DNA of 64,000 nt from Bacteroidales bacterium (GTDB lineage: Bacteria; Bacteroidota; Bacteroidia; Bacteroidales; Marinilabiliaceae): positions 1 to 64,000 of the forward strand of contig JAKSLH010000001.1 in NCBI GenBank assembly GCA_024401335.1, given 5' to 3'. How positions within the stretch are numbered: position 1 is the first letter of the stretch; every line of letters starts with the position of its first letter. The notes beneath the pieces are model-generated. The model was not told the DNA's origin, made no database searches, and was given only the letters and a program-made list of their open reading frames with translations. Of the stretch, positions 47,235 to 54,822 are shown in pieces. The translations under genes were made by a program, and so were the position numbers.

Positions 47235-47747
47235 TTAGTTTACTTTCCAGATGCGTAATACAATGCCGTTCTCCATCCATCCGCCTACAGAACATACGAA
47301 GAGTGAGTTGTTCAACCAGTCGTATTTGCTGTCTGCTGGCGCTTCAAACTGTGGAGCTGCACGGAAATAGAATGCGTCATTACCGTTCTCGTCTTTGCCA
47401 CTCCAAATGATACCTCTGTTGCGAACGTGGATGTTCACTCCGTCATCTGTCTTTATCGAATATATGGCTTCAAGCTCTGTGCGGTTTCTTTCCTTGTCTA
47501 TGAGCTGGTAGTCTGCACCACCTGCTATTATTGTACCCTTGATTGTAGGACCTTCAAATGTACCTCCCGTAATTGGAATCACGAAACGTTCTCCGTGCGA
47601 CATGGTGCCAACAGAATATGACTGCCCTAATGTCACCTTAAGCTCAAAGGCAAATGTTAATGTTGGCGCATCGTTGTTCTGTGCAAATGCTGATAGGTTG
47701 CAGGCAAGTATAGCCAGTGCTGCAATAAGTGTTTTGATGTATCTCAT
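47235..47747 (-). CDS. Secreted DUF3237 protein
   Basis: 170 residues with a signal peptide (LIAALAILACNLSAFA). The core has the DUF3237 pattern: LTFAFELKVTLGQ, GERFVIPITGGTFEG, IKGTIIAGGADYQL and a C-terminal FVCSVGGWMENGIVLRIW. It is a small beta-barrel whose biochemical role is not established. It is the first gene of the GH31-GH51-esterase operon (gap of 6 bases to GH31). A perfect -7 box TATTTTTG (minus, 47780-47787) lies 33 bases upstream. Confidence 0.85.
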   Translation of the reverse strand: MRYIKTLIAALAILACNLSAFAQNNDAPTLTFAFELKVTLGQSYSVGTMSHGERFVIPITGGTFEGPTIKGTIIAGGADYQLIDKERNRTELEAIYSIKTDDGVNIHVRNRGIIWSGKDENGNDAFYFRAAPQFEAPADSKYDWLNNSLFVCSVGGWMENGIVLRIWKVN

Positions 47748-47876
47748 CTGATATGTTTTTGAATTGATTTATCCATCAACAAAAATACGAAATGACACCC
47801 CCTATATGGTGCACAAAAGTTACATATATGTTGGATTATGATACATTTTTTTGCATTTGATGGCTTTAGGTATACA

Positions 47877-47918
47877 TAAAAAACCACAACTTCTCATCTT
47901 TTTTCGAGAGTTGTGGCC
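47877..47918 (-). terminator. Minus-strand terminator of the micro-ORF unit
   Basis: On the minus strand CCACAACTCTC and the opposite arm GAGAAGTTGTGG pair with one bulge, followed by six T residues. It closes the small unit that begins at 48051. Confidence 0.75.
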
Positions 47919-47959
47919 TTGATGTTGTCTGACTGTGTGTCAAATTTGTGTTCGCCTTG

Positions 47960-48013
47960 TTAGGCTAGTTCTACATTTACTAATGCAAGAACTGCGTAAA
48001 TCAATTTCATCAT
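47960..48013 (-). CDS. 17-residue hydrophobic micro-ORF (leader peptide or small RNA unit)
   Basis: ATGATG opens a 17-codon frame ending in GCCTAA; the peptide is MMKLIYAVLALVNVELA, short, hydrophobic and with one basic residue. A -7-like box TTACTTTG lies about 30 bases upstream and a terminator about 40 bases downstream, so the whole unit (about 48040 to 47877) is a free-standing transcript of roughly 160 bases. It could encode a tiny membrane peptide, or the transcript could be a regulatory RNA with a short ORF. It lies between the CE1 gene and the DUF3237-led operon. Confidence 0.45.
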   Translation of the reverse strand: MMKLIYAVLALVNVELA

Positions 48014-48043
48014 ATTCTTGTTGTCGTTAATTTGTTTTCATCG

Positions 48044-48051
48044 CAAAGTAA
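48044..48051 (-). promoter_or_regulatory. -7 box of the micro-ORF unit
   Basis: Minus-strand TTACTTTG, one mismatch from TAnnTTTG; no -33 element at the standard distance. Confidence 0.4.
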
Positions 48052-48158
48052 AGCAAAAAGTTTCCATCCGCCTACAGGTTTCTCAAAAACTAGATTTTTG
48101 TTATGATTATTTGTCTAATAATTGTACATTTCTCCTCTTTTTTATGACATATATAATA

Positions 48159-48182
48159 AAAGGCAGACCATGATGGCCTGCC
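48159..48182 (-). terminator. Terminator after the CE1 esterase gene
   Basis: On the minus strand GGCAG and CCAT pair with ATGG and CTGCC in an interrupted hairpin followed by TTTTATTA. Confidence 0.65.
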
Positions 48183-48215
48183 CTTCATTCCCGTTTTTTT
48201 TGTAATCTATATTCG

Positions 48216-49013
48216 TTATTTCATTGATTTCAAAACCTTGACAAGGGCTTCGCGTCTCTCTGACCATGTCGCATAGTCGTCTGCTTTTATGGTTTCGCTC
48301 GTTTTCATCTTGTAGTCCGATGGTATCATATATACCACACATGGACATGTCTCTCCTGCCGCAATGAGCTGATCCAATATGTAGTTGGCTTGTCCCACTT
48401 TGTGCCAGCTCTCGTATGTCTCGTTCTTTGGTGCGATAAGTGCTATTGTCGGAATATTTGAAGCTGTCGTTCTTGGTTCACATTTCGCATATTTACATGG
48501 CTTGCCGTCATCATATTTGCCTGTTATGTATGTGACTGGTGTATAGTCTATGTCTCCCGTGTTGCCTATCTCATACGGATGTTCTGGCATCTCTGCTATG
48601 CTGCGCTTGAAGCCCTTGTCTGGAGCAAGATACATGTTGCTTGCATCGGTCACTTTCAATCCGTCAACATTGAAGTTGTAGCAGAATATATCCGACCTTA
48701 CTCCATTGAGCGTTACGCTCCATACCCCTGTCGTGTCACGATCCATCTTTATCGCAGTCTCAGTTATCTCGCTCTCTAATGTTACGCTCTTGGCTTCTGG
48801 TGCCTTGACGCGGAATGTCACTCTTCCGTCACCGTTGTATTCAGGTGATATGATAGGTCTTGGGAACAGTCTCGCCATCACGCTTGGTGTGAATGGCACT
48901 TCTTCGCCTGTCGCCTCTGGCGCTGTGTGCCGTTTGACATTGCCTCCTCCGACGCCTCCGGATTGAATAAGAGCTTTAGTGTGTGGCTCAAGAAGTACTT
49001 CGCGTTCATCCAT
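48216..49013 (-). pseudogene. 3' half of a frameshifted two-module CE1 esterase
   Basis: This frame carries a second Ig-like (E-set) module (about VTFRVKAPEAKSVTLES ... GVWSVTLNG) and a shortened esterase-like module ending in ATWSERREALVKVLKSMK. It joins the 5' half (48878-50056) in the region 48945-48975, where both frames are open and the DNA reads GGAGGCGTCGGAGGAGG. The ATG at 49013 is not a convincing start, because the residues from there read across the wrong frame of the upstream domain. The second esterase module shows no GxSxG nucleophile, so even if restored it would be non-catalytic. Confidence 0.65.
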
Positions 49014-50056
49014 GTATGGCCAAACTTGTCATTTGTAAATTCTTTGACTGTACGGATGCCCTTCTTGTCCAGAAACTCCAGATAATCACGCGATGTGCCA
49101 TAGAGGAAGTCATCTGTACCTATGCCTAGCCAGAATAGATGCAACTGCTTGTTCGTGTCCTCTGCATTGTCATAGACGTCAGGTATCTCTGTAGTGGTGA
49201 ATGAGCTGTACGAACATAGGTATGAGAATTTGTCTATGTTTGTCAGTCCGTTTAATAATGCCTGGTTGCCGCCTCGCGAAAATCCTCCTATGCCTCTGTG
49301 GTCACGGTCATTTATGGTGCGGTAGTTGTTCTCTATATATGGCATGAGGTCGTTGATGAGGTCTTTGCTGAAGACATCACCCATCGTCCTGAAATCTACA
49401 TGACCCGACAGTAACTTGATAGGATTGCCGTATGGCATAACGACTATCATCTCTTTCGATTCTCCCTTCGCAATCATGTTGTCCAGTATGACGTTCGCAC
49501 GCCCTACCTTGTAATATACCTCCTCCGTATCTGTCGTTCCGCTTATCAGGTAGAACACTGGCAGGTTGTCGTTGCTCTCATTATATGATGCTGGGGTATA
49601 TACTAATGCATGGTTATATGTGCCTAGACTCTTTGAGTAATATGTCACATAATCTACATTTCCATGTGGCACATCTTGTAATGTGTGCACCAGTGGCTCG
49701 CCTTCTCCCTTTATCTCTAGAAGTGAGTTTTTGAAGCCTTCGTTAGGAAACCACTCGTCACACATCGGGTCCATTATGCTCACACCGTCCACAATGAAGC
49801 AATATGGATACATGTCAGGTGCTGCCGGACCTAATGTCACGCTCCATAGCCCTGTCAATGAGTCTCGTTTCATCTCGTTGCGACCAGCAAACTGTACATC
49901 TACCTGTACGCTTTTTGCTGAATCATTTCTGTAGTTGAAGGTGACGGTGCCGTCTGCATTTACAATGGTTGATGGCGTTTGGTCTTCACCAACTTGGGGG
50001 CTGCATGCTCCCATGACGATTGCTGTTGCAGCAATCAGATAATTCAATTTTTTCAT
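48878..50056 (-). CDS. CE1 feruloyl/acetylxylan esterase lipoprotein, 5' half of a frameshifted gene
   Basis: 392 residues in this frame. A lipoprotein signal ends at IVMGACS (Cys18). An E-set module (about 30-125) precedes the CE1 esterase domain (about 130-370) with nucleophile Ser260 in GGFSRGGN and the catalytic His in DKFGHTWMN. The family hydrolyses acetyl or feruloyl esters of xylan. The last 20 residues (from AMSNGTQRQ) are basic and unlike the family, because a frameshift separates this half from the module encoded at 48216-49013. The catalytic domain itself is complete, so this product may still work. A strong promoter lies upstream. Confidence 0.82.
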   Translation of the reverse strand: MKKLNYLIAATAIVMGACSPQVGEDQTPSTIVNADGTVTFNYRNDSAKSVQVDVQFAGRNEMKRDSLTGLWSVTLGPAAPDMYPYCFIVDGVSIMDPMCDEWFPNEGFKNSLLEIKGEGEPLVHTLQDVPHGNVDYVTYYSKSLGTYNHALVYTPASYNESNDNLPVFYLISGTTDTEEVYYKVGRANVILDNMIAKGESKEMIVVMPYGNPIKLLSGHVDFRTMGDVFSKDLINDLMPYIENNYRTINDRDHRGIGGFSRGGNQALLNGLTNIDKFSYLCSYSSFTTTEIPDVYDNAEDTNKQLHLFWLGIGTDDFLYGTSRDYLEFLDKKGIRTVKEFTNDKFGHTWMNAKYFLSHTLKLLFNPEASEEAMSNGTQRQRRQAKKCHSHQA

Positions 50057-50086
50057 AGCTCAGTTACTCAATATGAAGATATTCCA

Positions 50087-50118
50087 AAATTATATGTTTT
50101 TGTCGTTATTATCAAAAC
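50087..50118 (-). promoter_or_regulatory. Promoter of the CE1 esterase gene
   Basis: Minus strand: TTTG (50115-50118), a 20-base spacer and perfect TAATTTTG (50087-50094), the best consensus promoter in the window. Confidence 0.75.
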
Positions 50119-50177
50119 AAGATGTGACTAAATATTAAAAAGACATCAAAAAACATCATTTGTGTCCCGAATATAAA

Positions 50178-50212
50178 AAATGCCGCCAAGATCTGTTGTC
50201 TTAGCGGCATTT
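50178..50212 (-). terminator. Terminator of the Tyr-rich lipoprotein gene
   Basis: AAATGCCGC pairs with GCGGCATTT; on the minus strand the stem is followed by six T residues. Confidence 0.85.
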
Positions 50213-50231
50213 GTATGTCTTCGCGTTTATG

Positions 50232-50843
50232 CTACTCCGGCTTTGTCTCGAGGCCTAGTCTGCCTCTCTTGACTATGCTTCCTTGCTCCTCGTCACCGAC
50301 TTCAAGCGACTTGTTGTTTCTCAAATGCCAGTTGTAACGCTCGTCGTAGTAATAGTAGCAGTCATCATCATAGAATGGTGACCAGTCATAATAATCCACT
50401 ACCTTATACAGGCAGAAGGTCTCTCCATCATGACCGAAACGTCCCGTGAACGTATCTCTTGTCATGTGATACTTATATATGTCAACGTCTAGGTTGTGGT
50501 CGTATGGGTAATATATCGAGAGAATGCCATCTTCCAACACCCAGTCGAAAGAATAGTTCTGGTGACCGTATGGCCCCTCTGAATAATAGTCTGTCTGATA
50601 CCCATATCCATGGGTCGCTCCATCATGGTCAGGGAAGAATCTTACTCGTGTCTCATCTGCATAATATACATGCACATCATGACATCTTCTGCATTCCCAT
50701 TCATAGAACATGCCGAAGTCTCCTTCCCACTCTCCGGTTATGATCGAGCTTTTGTATTCATCCTCATCCCATTCGCATGATGTGAAGGTGCAGCAGGCAA
50801 ATACACTTGTCAATAAGCTGATAATATACTTGGTTTTCATCAT
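50232..50843 (-). CDS. Tyr/Asp-rich lipoprotein of unknown function
   Basis: 203 residues; signal peptide ends with the lipobox FTSC, giving a lipoprotein. The mature protein is very rich in Tyr, Asp and His (for example YDDDCYYYYDERYN) and begins with a lipocalin-like GEWEGDFGMFYEWE strand, resembling small lipocalin-type lipoproteins of Bacteroidetes. A pair of Cys in ECRRCHD could bind metal. It is monocistronic, with a strong terminator. No family assignment is possible. Confidence 0.7.
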   Translation of the reverse strand: MMKTKYIISLLTSVFACCTFTSCEWDEDEYKSSIITGEWEGDFGMFYEWECRRCHDVHVYYADETRVRFFPDHDGATHGYGYQTDYYSEGPYGHQNYSFDWVLEDGILSIYYPYDHNLDVDIYKYHMTRDTFTGRFGHDGETFCLYKVVDYYDWSPFYDDDCYYYYDERYNWHLRNNKSLEVGDEEQGSIVKRGRLGLETKPE

Positions 50844-51036
50844 GTCTCAATTTTAATATCGTTAGTATTCTGTGTCTCTTCAGGTTCGACCAATGACCTC
50901 TTACGTCTATCCCTATATAAGGTTCGCATTCTGTGTCACAAGTGAACTGTTGCTGATGTGTTAATATCAATTTCTATGCCAATATATGTTATTCTATTGA
51001 ATATTGCAAGAAAATAATGCTTTAATAGCTTATCCG

Positions 51037-51071
51037 TTTGTGTGTAGTTCAACTATTTTATTCTAATTTTG
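51037..51071 (+). promoter_or_regulatory. Promoter of mtnN-luxS
   Basis: TTTG at 51037-51040 and perfect TAATTTTG at 51064-51071; the 23-base spacer is slightly long. The 190 bases before it hold no gene. Confidence 0.55.
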
Positions 51072-51100
51072 TCCGCGTATAAATCTATAGATTGTTTGAT

Positions 51101-51826
51101 ATGAATAAGAAAGTTGGCATCATTGGAGCCATGGACGTTGAGGTCGAACTTCTCAACTCTATCATGAAGCCTGCCGAGGGATGCGGTGCGATTAAGACAA
51201 CAAATGCTGGTAGTTGCACTTTTACCGAGGGCTCTATCGACGGTATTCCTGTTGTTGTCGTTCAGTCTGGCATTGGTAAGGTCAATGCAGCCCTCTGCGC
51301 TCAGCGCCTCATTATGCAGTTCGGAGTGACCCACGTTATTAATTCTGGCATCGCTGGCGCTATCGCTCATGGCCTTCGTGTCCAGGATGTCGTCGTCTCT
51401 ACAAGCGCTCTCTATCACGATATGGATGTCGTTGCTTTCGGACATAAGATATGCGAGATTCCTGAAATGGACTGCTCCGATTTCCCTGCCGATGAGGCTA
51501 TGGTCAAGGCGGCTCAGAAGGCATTCGCTTCTCTCGAGTCTGCTAAGGGGCATCAGATCCTTGCCGGTCGTATCGCTAGTGGCGACCAGTTCGTCGCTTC
51601 TAAGGATCTCAAGGACGAGATCGTCCGCCGCTGCAGCCCTATGTGCGTCGAGATGGAAGGCGCTGCCGTCGCTCACGCTTGCTATCTCAACAAGACGCCT
51701 TATGTTGTCATCCGTTGTATGAGCGATATGGCTGATGATAATGGCGAAGAGACTTACTCTTTCAATAAGATCGATACAGCCAACATGAGCGCTAACCTTG
51801 TTCGCAGCATGTTGCCTCTGTTCTAA
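51101..51826 (+). CDS. mtnN: 5'-methylthioadenosine/S-adenosylhomocysteine nucleosidase
   Basis: 241 residues from the ATG at 51101; an in-frame TTG at 51092 is less likely. MTAN motifs are GIIGAMDVEVELL, SGIGKVNAALCAQRLI, MEGAAVAH (substrate-binding Met-Glu) and the catalytic Asp in RCMSDMADD. It cleaves adenine from MTA and SAH; the resulting S-ribosylhomocysteine is the substrate of LuxS, encoded 34 bases downstream. Together they recycle SAM by-products and yield the AI-2 precursor. Confidence 0.95.
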   Translation: MNKKVGIIGAMDVEVELLNSIMKPAEGCGAIKTTNAGSCTFTEGSIDGIPVVVVQSGIGKVNAALCAQRLIMQFGVTHVINSGIAGAIAHGLRVQDVVVSTSALYHDMDVVAFGHKICEIPEMDCSDFPADEAMVKAAQKAFASLESAKGHQILAGRIASGDQFVASKDLKDEIVRRCSPMCVEMEGAAVAHACYLNKTPYVVIRCMSDMADDNGEETYSFNKIDTANMSANLVRSMLPLF

Positions 51827-51860
51827 TTGTTATCTGATAAACTACTTAATATATAATACT

Positions 51861-52337
51861 ATGGCAGAAGACAAGAAATATAACGTCGATAGCTTCAACC
51901 TCGACCATACTTTGGTTGTGGCTCCTTATGTTCGTCTCGCAGCTAAGAAGGTTGGCGAGAAGGGCGATATCGTTAGCAAATATGACATACGCTTTACACA
52001 GCCTAACAAGGAGTTCATGGAGACTGGCTCTATCCATACTCTCGAACACCTCATCGCTGAATATATCCGTGAGGAACTTCCTGGCATCGTGATCGACCTT
52101 AGCCCTATGGGCTGCCGTACAGGCTTCTATTTTACTGTATGGGGCGAGCACGAAGAGTCTTACATCGCTGAGCATCTCGCTAACGTACTTCGTAAGGTGG
52201 CTGTCTGGGACAAGCCTGTTCCTGCTACTACTGCTAAAGAATGTGGCAACTACCTCGATCATAACCTCGAAGGCGCTAAGCTTTGGGCTAAGAGATGGGT
52301 TGAAGGCATAGAACGTAAGGGTTGGAAGTGCATGTAA
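51861..52337 (+). CDS. luxS: S-ribosylhomocysteine lyase
   Basis: 158 residues from the ATG at 51861. The metal-binding HTLEH motif (His59, His63) and Cys127 in AKECGNY are present; Cys85 in SPMGCRTGFY is the catalytic residue. It splits S-ribosylhomocysteine into homocysteine and DPD, the AI-2 precursor. The mtnN-luxS order gives the complete two-step detoxification route. A terminator follows directly. Confidence 0.97.
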   Translation: MAEDKKYNVDSFNLDHTLVVAPYVRLAAKKVGEKGDIVSKYDIRFTQPNKEFMETGSIHTLEHLIAEYIREELPGIVIDLSPMGCRTGFYFTVWGEHEESYIAEHLANVLRKVAVWDKPVPATTAKECGNYLDHNLEGAKLWAKRWVEGIERKGWKCM

Positions 52338-52379
52338 TGCATTTTTTCTGACTGATATAATATTGTAATACAATATATT

Positions 52380-52416
52380 ATGGCGATAGGGTAGTGCCTG
52401 TCGCCATTTTCTTTTC
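52380..52416 (+). terminator. Terminator after luxS
   Basis: Eleven-base-pair stem ATGGCGATAGG/CCTGTCGCCAT (one G-T) followed by TTTCTTTTC. Confidence 0.8.
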
Positions 52417-52429
52417 AAAATAATTCATC

Positions 52430-52466
52430 TTCCTTGTAATTTTTCGATAGGTACACGCATCTAATG
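52430..52466 (+). promoter_or_regulatory. ECF-type promoter block, copy 2 (autoregulatory)
   Basis: TTGTAATTTTTCG and GCATCTAATGG, with the same 27-base offset as copy 1 at 33571, resemble ECF -35 and -10 elements. The block lies about 30 bases before the sigma factor ATG, the usual position of an autoregulated ECF promoter. Confidence 0.7.
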
Positions 52467-52493
52467 GGTGTTCAATGATTCAGAAGAAGCAAT

Positions 52494-52973
52494 ATGAAAG
52501 ACGAAGCAAAATTTACTCAAGTGGTGCGAGACAACAAAAGCACGATATATACAGTGTGCTATATGTTCTCGCAAGACAAGGATGAGGTCGATGAACTCTT
52601 CCAGCTTACACTAATCAACCTCTGGAACGGCTTTGAGTCGTTTAGGGGCGATAGCAAGGTTGAGACATGGATATGGCGTGTGGCGCTCAATACATGTCTC
52701 TCGTCGGAGCGCAAGAAGAAATCGACCGGGACCAAGGTGCCGCTCAACGTCAACATCGACCTCTATGCCGATAGCGACGCTGACAGCCTTCAGGTGCAGG
52801 CTCTGCGCAAGCGCATCTCGAAACTTGGCCTTATCGACCGCTCGATAGTGCTCATGTGGCTCGAGAACATGAGTTACGACGAGATAGGCGCTATCCTTGG
52901 CATCACACCAAGCAACGTCGGAGTAAAGCTTCTGCGAATCAAGGAACAGCTTAAGAAAATGTCTAACGATTAA
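52494..52973 (+). CDS. ECF RNA polymerase sigma factor
   Basis: 159 residues: region 2 (VDELFQLTLINLWNGFESFRGDSKVETWIWRVA split over about 35-65) and region 4 with the helix-turn-helix MSYDEIGAILGITPSNVGVKLLRIKEQL. There is no FecI-type partner: no FecR gene, SusC or TonB receptor lies nearby. The next gene, 14 bases downstream, encodes the eight-helix membrane protein, the position in which many ECF systems keep the anti-sigma gene. Its own promoter block recurs upstream of the paralogous membrane protein at 33.7 kb. Confidence 0.9.
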   Translation: MKDEAKFTQVVRDNKSTIYTVCYMFSQDKDEVDELFQLTLINLWNGFESFRGDSKVETWIWRVALNTCLSSERKKKSTGTKVPLNVNIDLYADSDADSLQVQALRKRISKLGLIDRSIVLMWLENMSYDEIGAILGITPSNVGVKLLRIKEQLKKMSND

Positions 52974-52987
52974 AAAAAACTACTACT

Positions 52988-54055
52988 ATGGAAGATATAC
53001 AGTTCGAAGAGATGCGTTCACAGATCGCTATCCTCAAAAGCAAACTCGAGAAACAGGAGATTGTCAACGATAGCATATTGCGCGATTCGATGCGGATGAA
53101 GGTCAACAATATCAACAAGCGTGCTTACAAGGTTATCTTCGGCGCCTTTGCCTGCATGCCTCTTTTCATTCTGATTCACTACTCGTCACACATCTCTTGG
53201 CCGGTCATTATCGGTTCGATACTCATACTTCTGTGCTCTGCTATCGGTACTTATCTGATCCATCATGATGTAATGAAGAGTGGCTTCATGAATGGCAATG
53301 TTGCCGAAGTGTCTAAGGCTCTTGTCAAAATGAAGTGCCAGTACACTAATTGGACAAAATATGCAATATCTCCTACAATCATCTTGATGGGATGGTATAC
53401 CTACGACTTCGTTACTCAAATGGGCTATCAGGGCACAATACTAATGATAATGCTTGTTTGTTGCGTAATATGTGGTTTCATAGGTGCATACGCAGGCATC
53501 AGCAGAAACAAGAAGACAATCCGCGAGTGCGACGAGATACTATCGCAACTCGTAAGTAAAGATGGCGAGGCCACATGCAATGCCGATGCTTCACTGTCAA
53601 GCAAATTCGATTCTATCGAGTTCCAGGTCCGCACAATGTTCACTCGTGGCTTTATTTCAATGTTCGTGTTCGCTATACTTGCCTTCGCAACGTTCCATAT
53701 GCCTGCATCATTTGCCCTGGCCGCTATCCTGGCTACAGGTCTTGTAGCTCTGGCCCATATTATACTCTGCCGCGATATGGTCAATGGCAACACCCTCTGC
53801 CAAAGTGGCTCTGAACTTAGAGAGACTACAAGCAACTTCAAGAGCAACTTCAAGATAGCTTCTCTGCTCGATTTCTTGGTGTCTGTATCTCTTGCTGGCT
53901 GCGTGGCGTTCATCATCTCTATCATTCAGCCTCTGCCATTGTCATTGATTCTTGCAGCCTTCGCTGGTCTTGTAGTTCTGGCCGCAGTCCTCAATCGCAA
54001 TACATACAACAAGGTGAAGTCTCTTTGTGATGAAATCATTGAACAATTGGCCTAA
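52988..54055 (+). CDS. Eight-helix membrane protein of unknown family, paralogue B (candidate anti-sigma factor)
   Basis: 355 residues with a coiled-coil-like cytoplasmic N-terminus (about 1-45, EEMRSQIAILKSKLEKQ) and eight hydrophobic helices in two groups of four; the tail is YNKVKSLCDEIIEQLA. The two groups look like a tandem duplication: each has two hairpins separated by a polar loop and ends in an amphipathic segment. It aligns along its full length with the protein at 33676-34758. The adjacency to the ECF sigma gene suggests that the N-terminal coil may bind the sigma factor, but no known anti-sigma domain (ZAS, FecR) is recognisable. Confidence 0.78.
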   Translation: MEDIQFEEMRSQIAILKSKLEKQEIVNDSILRDSMRMKVNNINKRAYKVIFGAFACMPLFILIHYSSHISWPVIIGSILILLCSAIGTYLIHHDVMKSGFMNGNVAEVSKALVKMKCQYTNWTKYAISPTIILMGWYTYDFVTQMGYQGTILMIMLVCCVICGFIGAYAGISRNKKTIRECDEILSQLVSKDGEATCNADASLSSKFDSIEFQVRTMFTRGFISMFVFAILAFATFHMPASFALAAILATGLVALAHIILCRDMVNGNTLCQSGSELRETTSNFKSNFKIASLLDFLVSVSLAGCVAFIISIIQPLPLSLILAAFAGLVVLAAVLNRNTYNKVKSLCDEIIEQLA

Positions 54056-54086
54056 GGCTTGCTAGGCATCATAAAACAAATGCCGG

Positions 54087-54121
54087 AACGCTCTCAAACA
54101 TTGCTTTGAGGGCGTTTTTTT
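54087..54121 (+). terminator. Terminator of the ECF operon
   Basis: Twelve-base-pair stem AACGCTCTCAAA/TTTGAGGGCGTT (one G-T) with a 6-base loop, followed by seven T residues. Confidence 0.9.
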
Positions 54122-54134
54122 GTCGTCTGCACAT

Positions 54135-54635
54135 CTAGGGGCAGGCCTTGCTCCTGCTCTTTATCTTACGCCTGCCCGTTGTCTTCCATCTCTTCTCTAT
54201 CACAATCACCTCTATCTTCCTTCCCGCGTCATATTTCTCTTTCTTATGGCTCATGTGGTTGTCTTCTGCCTCGTTCTTTCTTGTCTTTTCTCTTGCCTCT
54301 TCTTCTTTTCTCCTTATCACTTCTCCTTTGAGCTCTGCCACATACCATGCCCTCGCACACCCCATGGCTGTCTTATATCCCATCTCTCTCGCTCTCTTCT
54401 CCCATTGTTCTCTCCTCCCGTCTCTGGCCATGTCTTCTCTGGCCAATACATTAGCTCTTTTTAGCAGCTCTCTACACTCTATCTGCGCCTCTGTGTTCGG
54501 CTGCACACACTTGAACTTCTTAAACGTATAAAGTCTGCCGTTCCTTTGGGTTATCCTAAAGGAACCACCGCGCTTCGTTATCATTCTCCGCGCCCCTCTC
54601 AGCGTTACGCCTTCGCTTAATACTATTCTTGCCAT
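54135..54635 (-). CDS. Basic hypothetical protein, 166 aa
   Basis: The frame is open from 54710, but the ATG at 54635 gives the natural start (MARIVLSEGVTLRGARR) and lies about 45 bases after a perfect minus-strand -7 box TATATTTG (54682-54689). The product is strongly basic with a long Arg/Lys/Glu-rich helical stretch in the middle (KRAREMGYKTAMGCARAWYV, then charged repeats). It could bind nucleic acid. I recognise no family; it is not part of a phage module. Confidence 0.6.
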   Translation of the reverse strand: MARIVLSEGVTLRGARRMITKRGGSFRITQRNGRLYTFKKFKCVQPNTEAQIECRELLKRANVLAREDMARDGRREQWEKRAREMGYKTAMGCARAWYVAELKGEVIRRKEEEAREKTRKNEAEDNHMSHKKEKYDAGRKIEVIVIEKRWKTTGRRKIKSRSKACP

Positions 54636-54760
54636 ATCTGGTTGTCTGATGAAGTTCTGCGTGTATGTTTCTCTGTTACTCTGCAAATATACAAAAAGGA
54701 ATCGAAACACGTACTTTCAATGATGTAATAAGCAGCCCTTGGCTTATGAAACCGCATAAG

Positions 54761-54796
54761 AAAAAGGCGTCAGTCCCGTATTGGGCCGACGCCTTT
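54761..54796 (-). terminator. Terminator of the OmpA-domain gene
   Basis: AAAGGCGTC pairs with GACGCCTTT; on the minus strand the stem is followed by TTC and T-rich sequence. Confidence 0.8.
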
Positions 54797-54822
54797 GACA
54801 TATCTGTTTCGTATGTTCTTCC

